Shown: positions 33,483-43,140 of the stretch, piece by piece | Layout of the letters: every line of letters begins with the position of its first letter | Position numbering within the stretch: position 1 is the stretch's first letter | Source: Shewanella sp. MTB7 | GTDB lineage: Bacteria; Pseudomonadota; Gammaproteobacteria; Enterobacterales; Shewanellaceae | Assembly: GCF_027571385.1 (NCBI RefSeq) | Contig: NZ_CP085636.1 | Span: 186,001-250,000 of the forward strand | Length of the DNA stretch: 64,000 nucleotides | Direction of reading: 5' to 3' | Position numbers and translations under genes: made by a program | The notes under the pieces: generated by a model | What the model saw: the letters and a program-made list of their open reading frames with translations, nothing else | Databases searched by the model: none | Told to the model about the DNA's origin: nothing

Positions 33483-34412
33483 TTACGCCTTTACGTAACT
33501 CGCGACTTTCTTAACACTGATGCAGGTTCCTGAGCGTTCGGCCAAGACATCGAGTCCATGTTCGAGGGCGCCGATATAGGCTTTACCACCTGATAAAGCG
33601 AAGTCGGTAACCGCTTCAACTTTTGGTCCCATAGAGCCGGCTGCAAAACTGTACTGGCTCAGTTCTTCTGGTGTTGTATGGTGCAGTGCTCGTTGATTTT
33701 CAGTGCCCCAATCGAGATACACCGCGTCGGCATCGGTAAGAATAAGCAACTTATTGGCCTTTAACTGCTTAGCAAGTAAGGTGGCAGATAAGTCTTTATC
33801 GATAACGCCTTCGACACCGATGTAACCATGGTCGCTCTTGCACACTGGAATACCACCGCCGCCACAGCAGATAACGATATGACCAGAACCTAACAAGGTG
33901 TGGATAGAGGAACGATCCAAGATACTTATCGGTTTTGGTGAGGGCACCACGCGGCGAACGTAATCACCATCACGCTTCATGATCCAGTTATTCGCTTCGG
34001 CTAAGAGGCCTGCTTCATCTTCGTTATATACCGGACCGACAAACTTGGTTGGATCCAACATGCTGGGATCTTGTGGGTCAACTTCGATACGGGTCAAGAT
34101 GGTGGAAACCTCACTATGAGGCATCACATTTTGCAGCTCTTGGGCTAGCATGTAACCAATCATACCCTCACTCTCGGCGCCTAAAACATCCAGCGGATAG
34201 GGAGCTACTTCCTTATAAGATAAATTTTGCAGTGAAATCAACCCCACTTGCGGTCCATTACCATGAACAATCGCCACACGATATTCTTTGGCAATTTCAG
34301 CGATAGCTATGGCGGCTATCTTGATATTAGCCAGTTGATTTTGAAAACTTGGTGCATCACCGCGACGCAATAAGGCATTGCCTCCGAGAGCAACAACGAC
34401 AATAGGTTTCAT
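33483..34412 (-). CDS. yqeA: carbamate kinase (YqeA)
   Basis: Makes ATP from ADP and carbamoyl phosphate, releasing ammonia and CO2. It is the energy-recovering last step when YgeW splits a carbamoylated intermediate. Length is 309 aa (E. coli YqeA 310). Landmarks are VVALGGNALLRRGD at the N-terminus, VHGNGPQVGLIS, ICCGGGGIPV, GVEGVIDKDLSATLLA with the lysine of the active site, and GSMGPKVEA. It is the last gene of the ygeW-ygeX-ygeY-hyuA-yqeA series, 97 bp after hyuA, and a hairpin follows. It could also be named arcC, but the neighbours favour yqeA. Confidence 0.95.
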   Translation of the reverse strand: MKPIVVVALGGNALLRRGDAPSFQNQLANIKIAAIAIAEIAKEYRVAIVHGNGPQVGLISLQNLSYKEVAPYPLDVLGAESEGMIGYMLAQELQNVMPHSEVSTILTRIEVDPQDPSMLDPTKFVGPVYNEDEAGLLAEANNWIMKRDGDYVRRVVPSPKPISILDRSSIHTLLGSGHIVICCGGGGIPVCKSDHGYIGVEGVIDKDLSATLLAKQLKANKLLILTDADAVYLDWGTENQRALHHTTPEELSQYSFAAGSMGPKVEAVTDFALSGGKAYIGALEHGLDVLAERSGTCISVKKVASYVKA

Positions 34413-34509
34413 AGATACTCCTTGATTTCTCTGCGACTGAGCCTGCCGTCATCACAAATGACAGCGGTGGCATCTTAAGTTAAGTGCTGAGAATAAAAAT
34501 AATGACGAA

Positions 34510-35922
34510 TTAGATTTTGTTTTTATCGAATGGCAAACGATGCACAAATAGACCGGCACCGGCTTTCCCGAGAAACTCACCATTGCATGCCACGACTTCT
34601 CCACGACTAATCGTCATGACGGGCCATCCGTTAACTTGGTGTGATTCATAAGGGGTGTAGTCACTATTGTCATGTAGATTTTCATGACTGATATTGACCT
34701 TAAGTTCTGGGTCGAATAATACAAGATCCGCATCAGAACCGGGTAGAAGGCAGCCTTTTTGTGGATATAGGCCGAATAGTTTTGCAGGCTTAAAACTGGT
34801 AATTTCAACAAATTTTTCTGGAGTGATTCGCCCTGTCTTCACTCCCTCTGAAAACAGTAGGGGCATGCGGGTTTCAACCCCGGGAATACCATTAGGGCAA
34901 AGCGTAAAGTCATCACGGCCCCGTAGTTTTTGCTCTTGATAGGAAAAAGCGCAATGGTCGGTTGCTACGGTATCTATGCTGCCGTCAATGATGCCATGCC
35001 AGAGTTTCTCTAACTCTGCCTTGGGCCTCAGTGGTGGGCTCATCACATATTTAACGCTGTCATCATCGGCATAAAGGCTGTCATCAAGTAGTAGATATTG
35101 CGGGCAGGTTTCGCTCCATACTGCTTGGCAATTTTGCTTTGCCAGGCGGATATAATCTAGCCCTAGGCCATTAGATAGGTGAACGATATAAAGCGGCGCG
35201 TCATCAGCAAGCTTTGCCAAATTAATCATGCGGGCAATGGCTTCGGCTTCACACTCTAATGGACGACTGACAGCATGGTATTTCGCGCTGGTTTTACCCG
35301 CTTTTATCAATTGGCTGCGCTTTAAGGCGATAGCGGCATCATTTTCGGGATGCACCGCCGTTAAGGCTTGAACTTGATTGAGGCGAGCAAGGGCGAGCAG
35401 GGTGTCAGTGTCATCGAGCTTATAATTATAGGTGAGATAAAGCTTAAAACTAGAGATACCCTCACGATGTACCATGGCATGCATATCTTCGATCACGTCA
35501 TCATTGATATGTTGGATCACCCCATGAAAACTATAATCGATCACCGCTTTATCTTTGGCGTACGCTTTATAGACGTTGAGCTGATGAAACAGGTTGCAGT
35601 CCTTGGGGCCAAACCCCATATGATCGACAATCATAGTGGTACCGCCGCAAGCTGCTGCGCGAGTACCGCTATAAAAATCATCGACACTGCGGGCAATACC
35701 CACATCGATATTAAAATGAGTGTGCACATCGATACCACCAGGCATCACGTACAGGCCTGCGGCATCGACAATCTTGGTGTCTGCTGGCATATCGCTAGCA
35801 CACTTATAAATGCATTTGCCAATAGCGGCAATCTTGCCATCTATAATCAATAACTCTTGTTGTGATTGGCCATGAGCATCCACAAGTGTGCCGTTAACTA
35901 TCAATGTGACTCTGGGCGCCAT
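34510..35922 (-). CDS. hyuA: dihydropyrimidinase/hydantoinase HyuA (YgeZ)
   Basis: Cyclic amidohydrolase that opens a ring intermediate of the urate route. Two-metal site residues are visible: GGIDVHTHFNID, the carboxylated Lys in SSFKLYLTYNY, AVHPENDAA, IVHLSNGLG and ATDHCAFS with the catalytic Asp. From the ATG at 35922 it is 470 aa (E. coli 461). The frame could begin at a TTG at 35940, but GGAGAG lies inside that extension, about 10 nt before the ATG, so I take the ATG. It lies 186 bp downstream of ygeY. The true substrate is inferred from the cluster; phenylhydantoin hydrolysis is the classical assay for the E. coli protein. Confidence 0.92.
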   Translation of the reverse strand: MAPRVTLIVNGTLVDAHGQSQQELLIIDGKIAAIGKCIYKCASDMPADTKIVDAAGLYVMPGGIDVHTHFNIDVGIARSVDDFYSGTRAAACGGTTMIVDHMGFGPKDCNLFHQLNVYKAYAKDKAVIDYSFHGVIQHINDDVIEDMHAMVHREGISSFKLYLTYNYKLDDTDTLLALARLNQVQALTAVHPENDAAIALKRSQLIKAGKTSAKYHAVSRPLECEAEAIARMINLAKLADDAPLYIVHLSNGLGLDYIRLAKQNCQAVWSETCPQYLLLDDSLYADDDSVKYVMSPPLRPKAELEKLWHGIIDGSIDTVATDHCAFSYQEQKLRGRDDFTLCPNGIPGVETRMPLLFSEGVKTGRITPEKFVEITSFKPAKLFGLYPQKGCLLPGSDADLVLFDPELKVNISHENLHDNSDYTPYESHQVNGWPVMTISRGEVVACNGEFLGKAGAGLFVHRLPFDKNKI

Positions 35923-36107
35923 CGCAACCGCTCTCCGCAAACGAAATTGATAAAGGTGAAAAAGCTAAAAAAAAGAGAAAACTAAACCGAAAATAAAAAG
36001 AGCGAACTGACATCATTAAGCTAAAGATGTCTCATACACTAAGCTCACACGAAAATGTGCTTAGGGGCGTAATGCTCGCCCTTAAGCACGAATAATGACT
36101 TCTTAAA

Positions 36108-37319
36108 TTACTTCTTAAGCTGAGATAGATACATCATAGGGATGACTGCATACATAGCTGCACAGGTCACTAGATGCTCTTTCCAAGTCTTCTCATTTGG
36201 CGCATGGGCTTCAGGCTCTTTGCCTGGGCCAAAACCAATAACGGGAATACCGTAACGGCCCATGATAGACACGCCATTGGTTGAGAAAGTCCACTTATCA
36301 ACAGTCGGCTTCTTATCAAATAGCAACTCATATGAAGCTTCGAGCGTCTTAGTCGCCACATGCTCGCTGTCGATTTTCCACGTTGGGAAATAGCACTCAG
36401 TTGGGTAGACTAAACCTGTGTAAGCTGGACGGTTGTACTCATACATCGAGACCACACCTTTGGCGTTAACTACCGCTGGCAGTGCACGAATTTCATCTAA
36501 TGCACCTTCCCATGTTTCACCCCAAGTTAAACGGCGGTCGATAGAAACGGCGCAGCTATCAGCGACCGCACAGCGACTTGGCGAGGTATAGAAGATTTCA
36601 GATACCGTTAATGTTCCTTTGCCTAAGAACTCATCATCACCTAGATTTTGAGACAGATTCTCCAACTGACCTAAGATATGACCCATTTTGAAGATGGCGT
36701 TATCGCCACGCTCTGGCGCAGAGCCATGACAGCTTACGCCTGGCACATCAACACGGATCTCCATGCGGCCACGATGACCACGATAAATCTGACAATCTGT
36801 TGGCTCAGTAGAAACGACAAACTCAGGGCGGATTTTGCTTTCTTCGATAATGTACTGCCAGCATAGACCATCACAATCTTCTTCTTGCACGGTACCTGTG
36901 ACTAACAAGGTGTATTCGCCTTCCAAGCCTAAATCTTTGATTATCTTGCCAGCGTAAACCATTGAAGCCATGCCGCCTTCTTGATCAGATGCGCCGCGAC
37001 CACCAATGATTTCATCATCTTCCATGCCTGTGTAGGGGTCAAAATTCCAGTTATCTAAGTTACCGACACCGACGGTATCGATGTGGGCATCCATAGCAAT
37101 AAGGTGGGGTCCGTGGCCAATCCAGCCCAGAACGTTGCCCATAGGGTCAATCTCAACTTTATCAAAGCCTACTTTCTCCATCTCTTCCTTGATGCGAAGT
37201 ACGACTTTCTCTTCATCACAGCTCTCACTGGGAATGGCTATCATATCGCGCAGGAAACGAGTCATATCTGCTTTGTATTCTTGGGCTTTTTCTAATACGG
37301 CTGAAAATGGAACTGTCAT
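36108..37319 (-). CDS. ygeY: YgeY: M20-family amidohydrolase
   Basis: Zinc-dependent M20/ArgE-DapE-type hydrolase, probably removing a carbamoyl or related group from a ureido acid in the urate route. Length from the ATG at 37319 is 403 aa, equal to E. coli YgeY; GGAG lies 7 nt before it. Metal-site landmarks: [11 protein letters not shown] near residue 75, [10 protein letters not shown] with the bridging Asp, VQEEDCDGL with the catalytic Glu and neighbour, STEPTD, and EAHAPNEKT near the C-terminus. Gaps of 139 bp before and 186 bp after leave room for separate regulation, but I saw no promoter consensus in them. Confidence 0.93.
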   Translation of the reverse strand: MTVPFSAVLEKAQEYKADMTRFLRDMIAIPSESCDEEKVVLRIKEEMEKVGFDKVEIDPMGNVLGWIGHGPHLIAMDAHIDTVGVGNLDNWNFDPYTGMEDDEIIGGRGASDQEGGMASMVYAGKIIKDLGLEGEYTLLVTGTVQEEDCDGLCWQYIIEESKIRPEFVVSTEPTDCQIYRGHRGRMEIRVDVPGVSCHGSAPERGDNAIFKMGHILGQLENLSQNLGDDEFLGKGTLTVSEIFYTSPSRCAVADSCAVSIDRRLTWGETWEGALDEIRALPAVVNAKGVVSMYEYNRPAYTGLVYPTECYFPTWKIDSEHVATKTLEASYELLFDKKPTVDKWTFSTNGVSIMGRYGIPVIGFGPGKEPEAHAPNEKTWKEHLVTCAAMYAVIPMMYLSQLKK

Positions 37320-37457
37320 AATATATCTCCATACTTGAATGGTGGTCATCACATCCAGTGTTTAAATTATTGCTAAGAGATACAGCTTAATAATTGATGA
37401 CTAGACTAGGCTGTATTGATTTTTTTAAATTATTTATGCTGTTTATGTCGTTTACAC

Positions 37458-38666
37458 TTATAATGTCGGGTACTTACCGCCCCAAACAATATCGCGATAA
37501 TTAACCGGATCGGTATCACCTTCGGTGTTGATAATCAGTACGACAGAATCCTTGTTTAAGCCGCACTTCATCATCAACTTGCTGTTATCTTTATGGAAAT
37601 GTATTGCCGCTAACAGACCTAGACCTACGGCTCCAGATTCACCAGACACCACGCGAGGATCATCATCCAGTGGACTGCCTAAGACGCGCATACCTAACGC
37701 TGCTACTTCATCATCACAAGAGACAAATTGAGTGACGCAATCGCGCAAAACGGGCCAACCGATAGGGTTAGGCTCACCGCAAGCGAGACCCACCATGATG
37801 GTATTAAGATCGCCATCCACATTGACCATTTCGCCTTGAGTACTGACACCTGAGCGGTAGATGCAATCAGCTGTTTTAGGCTCTACTATGATGGAGTGCA
37901 GCTTATCGGCGCCATAAAGAGAGCATAAATACCCCAGTACGCCGCCAGCGAGGGCGCCGACACCAGCCTGCAATATCACGTGGGTTGGTGCCTTGATGCC
38001 CTGAGCATTCATCTGCTCCACGGCTTCAACGGCTAAGGTGGTATAGCCTTGCATAATCCAAGTAGGAATTTGGGTGTAACCATCCCAAGCCGTATCCTGA
38101 ACAATTTTCCAGTTGTTCTTTTCGGCAGTTTCTATGGCTAAACGTACGGTATCGTCGTAATTCATATCGGTGACAATACACTCGGCGCCTAAGGCCTTAA
38201 TGTTGTTAACCCGCTCAATAGCGGCACCTTTAGGCATATAGACAACGGCGTGCTGACCTAGTTTATTGGCGGCCCAAGCGACACCTCGTCCATGATTACC
38301 ATCGGTGGCGGTTGCAAAAGTCATCTTCTCGGTGATGTCATTTTTGAGCTTATCGAAATCAAACGCATTGATATCTAATGTGAACTCATCACATAGAAGA
38401 CGGGCGATAGCGTATGCGCCACCCAACATTTTAAAGGCGTTAAGATCGAAGCGATAAGCCTCATCTTTAACCAATATCTTACCTAGACCAAACTCCTTGG
38501 CTAGGCAGTCAAGAGATTGCAGAGGCGTCGCTTGATAGCCTTCTATGCCCCGATGAAAGGCGCGGGCTTTATCAGCTTCCGCAGCGGTAAAAAGTGGAGA
38601 AAGTTGACCATTGAAATGACGGTTATCAGCTATCTCCATATTGAGAGAGAATGTAGACACGGGCAT
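37458..38666 (-). CDS. dpaL: diaminopropionate ammonia-lyase (YgeX)
   Basis: PLP enzyme that splits 2,3-diaminopropionate into pyruvate and two ammonia, through enzyme-bound and free 2-aminoacrylate. It has 402 aa (E. coli YgeX 398). The PLP lysine is in RFDLNAFKMLGGAYA, and ATDGNHGRGVAWAA and GVGALAGGVLGYL (phosphate-binding glycines) follow. The N-terminus FSLNMEIADN matches the E. coli form. It lies 137 bp after ygeW. The 2-aminoacrylate it can release is the standard RidA substrate, which connects it with the triple Rid protein at 21.7 kb. Confidence 0.96.
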   Translation of the reverse strand: MPVSTFSLNMEIADNRHFNGQLSPLFTAAEADKARAFHRGIEGYQATPLQSLDCLAKEFGLGKILVKDEAYRFDLNAFKMLGGAYAIARLLCDEFTLDINAFDFDKLKNDITEKMTFATATDGNHGRGVAWAANKLGQHAVVYMPKGAAIERVNNIKALGAECIVTDMNYDDTVRLAIETAEKNNWKIVQDTAWDGYTQIPTWIMQGYTTLAVEAVEQMNAQGIKAPTHVILQAGVGALAGGVLGYLCSLYGADKLHSIIVEPKTADCIYRSGVSTQGEMVNVDGDLNTIMVGLACGEPNPIGWPVLRDCVTQFVSCDDEVAALGMRVLGSPLDDDPRVVSGESGAVGLGLLAAIHFHKDNSKLMMKCGLNKDSVVLIINTEGDTDPVNYRDIVWGGKYPTL

Positions 38667-38802
38667 ACCTCATAAACGAAATCGGTAGAGGGGCAGAGAC
38701 TGCCCCCGATACTTATGTTTGAAACCAATATTAAAAACTAACGTTTAAAATAAATGGCTGAAACATCTCCTTGGTACAGAAGTTTGAATAAGTCGATCGT
38801 GG

Positions 38803-39990
38803 CTATTTGACTCGCTTTTTGCTATCGAGGAGCAACTGCTCTAACACCTGACCTGGCTTGGTATACTTACGATTGAGGATCATCGAGGCGATGATGTATG
38901 GCTTCCAGCTTGCTTCTTTGTAAGTGGCGATACGGTACTTTTCAAATACTGACTCAGCCACTTCACCCTCTTTACAAGAAACGCCTGTAATGTCAGCGGG
39001 TAAGCAATGCATATACAGGGCTTCACCTTGCTTGGTGAGCTGCATCATCTCTTCGGTGCAATGCCAATCTTTGTGCTTAGCATTTTGCTCGAGACACTCT
39101 TTTTCTAGCGCTTTTAATCCTTCATGGTCATTGGCGCGTAGCATAGTGGTGCGGCGCTCCATTACCTTATAAGGAGCCCATGACTTGGGATAAACGATAT
39201 CTGCACCTTCGAAGGCCTCTGCCATAGAAGCAACTTGAGTAAAGCTACCACCCGATGCTTTCGCATTTACTTTCGCCTGTTCAACCACTTCAGGAATTAA
39301 GTCATAGCCTTCTGGATGGGCTAAGGTGACATCCATACCAAAGCGGGTCATCAGACCGATAATGCCCTGGGGTACAGATAACGGCTTGCCATAACTTGGC
39401 GAATAAGCCCATGTCATAGCAATCTTCTTACCTTTCAGCTGCTCTATAGAGCCAAAATGTTCTTCCAGCCAGGCGAGATCTGCCATTGATTGTGTTGGGT
39501 GGTCAATATCACACTGCAGATTAATCAGGGCTGGACGGCTTGGTAGCACCCCTTTTTCAACACCTTCATCTAGTGCTGCACCCACTTCACGCATATAAGC
39601 GTTACCTGCACCTAGGTACATATCGTCACGGATACCGATGGCATCGGCGCAAAATGAGATCATATTGGCTGTTTCACGTACTGTTTCGCCGTGAGCTATT
39701 TGGGATTTGCCTTCATCTAGGTCTTGTTGTGCTAGGCCCAGCATATTGATAGCTGATGCATAAGAAAAACGGGTTCGAGTCGAATTATCTCTAAATAACG
39801 AGATGCCCAGACCATTATTAAATACGTTGGTGGCAATATTTTCTGCACGCATAGTCTTTAAAACTTGAGCCGTTTTCAGTACGCACTCTAGCTCTGCAGG
39901 GGTTTGCTCCCAAGTGAGTAAAAAGTCTTTTTTATCTAATTGAGATTCAAGTTCATTGATTTCCTTGATAAGGCTATTGATGCTTTTCAT
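38803..39990 (-). CDS. ygeW: YgeW carbamoyltransferase
   Basis: Knotted carbamoyltransferase of the ATCase/OTCase superfamily with its own uncommon substrate; in this pathway it would phosphorolyse a carbamoylated intermediate to give carbamoyl phosphate for YqeA. Length 395 aa (E. coli 396). Carbamoyl-phosphate loop SLFRDNSTRTRFSYA, the family HCLPADITG near the C-terminus, and DIDHPTQSMADL are intact. It is the first gene of its transcription unit. A sigma-54 promoter (40087-40104) lies about 100 bp upstream, and the regulator gene ygeV starts 390 bp away in the opposite direction. Confidence 0.95.
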   Translation of the reverse strand: MKSINSLIKEINELESQLDKKDFLLTWEQTPAELECVLKTAQVLKTMRAENIATNVFNNGLGISLFRDNSTRTRFSYASAINMLGLAQQDLDEGKSQIAHGETVRETANMISFCADAIGIRDDMYLGAGNAYMREVGAALDEGVEKGVLPSRPALINLQCDIDHPTQSMADLAWLEEHFGSIEQLKGKKIAMTWAYSPSYGKPLSVPQGIIGLMTRFGMDVTLAHPEGYDLIPEVVEQAKVNAKASGGSFTQVASMAEAFEGADIVYPKSWAPYKVMERRTTMLRANDHEGLKALEKECLEQNAKHKDWHCTEEMMQLTKQGEALYMHCLPADITGVSCKEGEVAESVFEKYRIATYKEASWKPYIIASMILNRKYTKPGQVLEQLLLDSKKRVK

Positions 39991-40086
39991 TTTTGTTCCT
40001 ATTTCCTGTATTTTGTCATTTGCGCATATAAATAAGAGGTGCTTTCCTGGAATTTTTTACGAGGTAATTCTAGTTACTTATTAATA

Positions 40087-40104
40087 AAGCAAATTGGATG
40101 CCAA
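40087..40104 (-). promoter_or_regulatory. sigma-54 promoter for ygeW and following genes
   Basis: TTGGCATCCAATTTGCTT on the minus strand, GG and GC exactly 10 nt apart; the -24 half (TTGGCA) and -12 half (TTTGCT) are close to consensus. RNA would start near 40077, 85-90 nt before ygeW. Confidence 0.88.
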
Positions 40105-40192
40105 AAAATGAGGGTTAATTTTAACTAATTGTAAATTAATGGTTTTTTTGTTTTTTTAATCCGTAGGAAGAGATGACATGATATCGACAATT

Positions 40193-40207
40193 ACTATCAT
40201 TGATAGT
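40193..40207. promoter_or_regulatory. palindrome ACTATCATTGATAGT, candidate YgeV site
   Basis: Perfect 15-bp palindrome centred about 100 bp upstream of the -24 element of the ygeW promoter, a normal distance for a sigma-54 activator site. Related CTATCA...TGATAG pairs occur upstream of the other sigma-54 promoters. Confidence 0.5.
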
Positions 40208-40379
40208 GATGATATTGATAGCCAACACAGGGAAATTATCATTCTGATATGTTTATGTGATGTAGATAACATTTTTACCTAAATAACAAACTTAACAACT
40301 TAAAGTTATTTCACATCACAATAAAATAAGACCAAACACATAATATGTAGCGCACCATAATAAGAATAAGATCATAGAA

Positions 40380-42122
40380 TTGAATACAGCATATATATCT
40401 GAATTGATGAGGCTTCAGCCGACAATAATACAATTCACAGAGAGATTATCCACGGTGCTGCAACTCGATGCTGAAGTCGTCGATGCTGATCTTGTTCGTA
40501 TTGCTGGCACTGGCCCCTACAATAAGTCTTTAGGCAAGAAGCTCAACAATAGCTCGCGGATTTTCAGATATATTATTGAGACTAAGCAGAGCAAGGTGGT
40601 GGTAAAAACGCGCACAGATCCGATATGTGAAGGCTGCCCTACCCATGATAGTTGCCGTGAAACCGCTTTTCTTGGTGTGCCAATTATACTCGATGAATGT
40701 TGCATCGGCGTGGTAAGTTTGGTGGCGTTTAATCAAGAGTCTGGCGATAGAATTAAAAATAATATTCAGCTTTTTCTCGATTATGTGGAGCATATCTCCC
40801 AGATTGTGGTTATCAAGGTTTCTGAGGCCAAGAACAATGGTTCGGGACTTGATGATATTTTTTCTAGCCTGATCAATAATATGGATCAAGGCGTACTGGT
40901 GCTCGACGATGCTAATCGCGTGCTTCATGGTAACCCCCAGGCTTTGGCCAACTTGAATGTCAGTCACAGTGAGCTGGCCAGTATTGAAGTTAAGATCCAA
41001 CCCTTATTACTGCATAACAATAAATTAAAAGGTCCAGAACAACATATAGTCACCTTAGGAGAACGTCAGGAACTCGTGGTCGGCCAGTTTCATGTTATTG
41101 CTAATAAACAGCTGTTTTTAATGTCCTTCTATCAACCCAATACCGCTATCAAGAATGATGATGTACCAGCGAGTCCATTTTCTAATATCATCGGCGAATC
41201 GAAGAAGATGATGCAATTGAAAACCTTAATAGCGCGGGTAGCCAAAAGTCCATCGAGTATTTTGATCAGTGGCGAGAGCGGTACAGGTAAAGAGGTGTTT
41301 GCCCAAGCAATCCATAAATACAGCGATCGCAGTGAGCAAAGTTTTGTCGCCATTAACTGCGCTGCTATTCCAGAGCAATTGCTTGAAAGTGAGCTATTTG
41401 GTTATGTAAAAGGTGCCTTTACTGGCGCCCTTACTAAAGGCAAAGTGGGCTTAATTCAGGCGGCTAACAATGGCACCTTGTTCCTTGATGAAATTGGCGA
41501 TATGTCGATGACATTGCAATCTAAGTTGCTGCGAGTACTAGAAGAAAGAGAGGTGATGCCACTGGGATCTAATGCATCAATCCCAGTTAATATTCGTATT
41601 ATCTCGGCCACTAATCGTAACTTTGCAGAGATGATAGCGCAAAATGAGTTTCGTGAAGATCTCTACTATCGCCTCAATGTGATCCCGCTTTATCTCCCCG
41701 CTCTACGAGAGCGAGAAGGTGATATCGAACTCTTGGTCTATTACTTTCTCGACAGACACTCTCAGATCATAGGCACCAGCTATCCCGGCATTACAGAAGA
41801 GGTGATTAAAAGTCTCAATGCTTATCACTGGCCGGGAAATATTCGTGAGCTAAGCAACCTAGTGGAGTATTTGGTTAATATAGTCCCTAATGGTGATCAG
41901 ATTGATGTCGATTTGCTACCACCATATTTTGATACCCCACAAGAGATTGATGTTCCTATGGCGAGTATTAATGATGATAACGTTAGCCTTGATGAGATGG
42001 AGAGAATTAAAATTGAGAAGTGCATCAATAGGTTGGGAAATCGTAAGCTGGTAGCAAAGGAGCTGGGCATTGGCATTGCTACCTTGTACCGAAAGTTAAA
42101 AAAATACCGCTTATCTTGCTAA
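40380..42122 (+). CDS. ygeV: YgeV: sigma-54-dependent transcription activator
   Basis: Enhancer-binding regulator, very likely the activator of the four sigma-54 promoters of this cluster. N-terminal sensor about residues 1-150 with CEGCPTHDSC, a candidate metal or cluster site; a PAS-like region follows (NMDQGVLVLDDANRVLHGN). The AAA+ domain has the Walker A GESGTGKE, the sigma-54 contact loop GAFTGA, and FLDEIGDM. The C-terminal Fis-type helix-turn-helix is VAKELGIGIATLYRKLKKY. The start is TTG: it gives a front end that aligns with E. coli YgeV (LMRLQPT against LMQIQPT). Upstream Shine-Dalgarno is poor. 580 aa. A ligand such as urate or xanthine is a reasonable guess only. Confidence 0.93.
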   Translation: MNTAYISELMRLQPTIIQFTERLSTVLQLDAEVVDADLVRIAGTGPYNKSLGKKLNNSSRIFRYIIETKQSKVVVKTRTDPICEGCPTHDSCRETAFLGVPIILDECCIGVVSLVAFNQESGDRIKNNIQLFLDYVEHISQIVVIKVSEAKNNGSGLDDIFSSLINNMDQGVLVLDDANRVLHGNPQALANLNVSHSELASIEVKIQPLLLHNNKLKGPEQHIVTLGERQELVVGQFHVIANKQLFLMSFYQPNTAIKNDDVPASPFSNIIGESKKMMQLKTLIARVAKSPSSILISGESGTGKEVFAQAIHKYSDRSEQSFVAINCAAIPEQLLESELFGYVKGAFTGALTKGKVGLIQAANNGTLFLDEIGDMSMTLQSKLLRVLEEREVMPLGSNASIPVNIRIISATNRNFAEMIAQNEFREDLYYRLNVIPLYLPALREREGDIELLVYYFLDRHSQIIGTSYPGITEEVIKSLNAYHWPGNIRELSNLVEYLVNIVPNGDQIDVDLLPPYFDTPQEIDVPMASINDDNVSLDEMERIKIEKCINRLGNRKLVAKELGIGIATLYRKLKKYRLSC

Positions 42123-42301
42123 TTATTCACCACTGTATTTAAATTTGCATGGGATAAAATTCTAGTGGGGTCATTTATTTCGAGATATATAATCGCGGTA
42201 TTTGGGGGGAGGAACGTGACCATAATGATACTTATCCCTGATGAGTTTGATTGATGATTGGTCTACAATGCTATCTCCTATAAATATGAAAGGATCAGAA
42301 A

Positions 42302-42847
42302 ATGCGTAATTTATTTTATCTATTTTGTCTGATGTGCAGCACTAATGCGATAGCCGCGTTAACACTAACAAGTCCTGAAGTAACTAATGGTCACACCTTT
42401 AAAAATACACAATTGTTTAATCAGTGGGGATGTACTGGCGATAATATATCACCAACACTTAATTGGTCAGGTGTGCCGAGTGGAACCAAGAGCTTTGCCG
42501 TCACCTTGTATGATCCCGATGCGCCTACGGGAAGTGGCTGGTGGCATTGGTCGGTCATTAACATTGATTCTGCCGCACGTGGTTTAGTCAGTGGTGCCGG
42601 AAACCTTAAAATGCCTAAACTGCCAGATGGTGCCCGCATGATAACCAATGATTTTGGTTTTGCTGGTTATGGTGGTGCATGCCCTCCTGAAGGTGCTAAG
42701 CCGCACCACTATACGCTGACTGTATATGCGTTAGATACCGACAAGATAACCATCCCTGAACATGCCTCTGGCGCATTAGCTGGCTATTACATTCTACAAC
42801 ATGTAATCGAAAAGGCGGTGTTAATCGCTCCAACAAACGCTAGGTAA
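42302..42847 (+). CDS. YbhB/YbcL-type PEBP family protein, secreted
   Basis: Phosphatidylethanolamine-binding-protein (Raf kinase inhibitor-like) family member of unknown bacterial role. The first 18 residues (MRNLFYLFCLMCSTNAIA) are a signal peptide, so the protein is periplasmic. The family's ligand pocket is clear: DNISPTLNWSGVPSGT, LYDPDAPTG, WWHWSVINI (the conserved His), and GYGGACPP followed by PHHYTLTVYAL. Length 181 aa is normal. It stands alone: a 180-bp gap follows ygeV, and a very strong terminator closes it. AAAGGA lies 8-9 nt before the ATG. Confidence 0.92.
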   Translation: MRNLFYLFCLMCSTNAIAALTLTSPEVTNGHTFKNTQLFNQWGCTGDNISPTLNWSGVPSGTKSFAVTLYDPDAPTGSGWWHWSVINIDSAARGLVSGAGNLKMPKLPDGARMITNDFGFAGYGGACPPEGAKPHHYTLTVYALDTDKITIPEHASGALAGYYILQHVIEKAVLIAPTNAR

Positions 42848-42869
42848 GATTCAAACAGGTTTAAGAGAC

Positions 42870-42920
42870 AAAAAGCCAGCTGCAGATGATTCAAGCTTAA
42901 TCATCTGCAGCTGGCTTTTT
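42870..42920 (+). terminator. very strong terminator after the PEBP gene
   Basis: Perfect 22-bp stem: 42870-42891 pairs with 42899-42920 around a 7-nt loop (core GCCAGCTGCAGATG), beginning with A5 and ending with T5. It can stop transcription from both sides. Confidence 0.95.
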
Positions 42921-43080
42921 AGTGGCATTTTTTTAGTCCGCTCGAGAACTGTCCCTCACACTGAATGTTAACTGTGCAGATCATTTGTATATTTCCCCTT
43001 TCCTTTCCTTTCCTTTCATTACGTTATCGCCACTGATGTCGTTGATAATTATTTTTAGATAACAAAAGATCAATCTAAAA

Positions 43081-43097
43081 TGATACAAATTGTATCA
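43081..43097. promoter_or_regulatory. operator 1 of the TRAP cluster
   Basis: TGATACAAATTGTATCA, a perfect 17-bp palindrome, extended by AAAA and TTTT. Together with operator 2 it fits TGA-K-AC-5-GT-M-TCA, similar in form to IclR-family sites such as the KdgR box (TGAAAC-N3-GTTTCA). Confidence 0.7.
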
Positions 43098-43140
43098 TTT
43101 TTGTTGATTTTGGTTTTATTTAAGATTATGTTTATGTGAA

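Larger units (their letters stand above)
39991..40379. other. divergent control region between ygeW and ygeV
   Basis: No gene. It contains the ygeW sigma-54 promoter and the palindrome at 40193-40207. Runs of T and A (40141-40158) and a cluster of TGAT/ATCA words (40170-40230) suit an activator and DNA-bending sites. No clear sigma-70 promoter for ygeV stands out. Confidence 0.6.
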
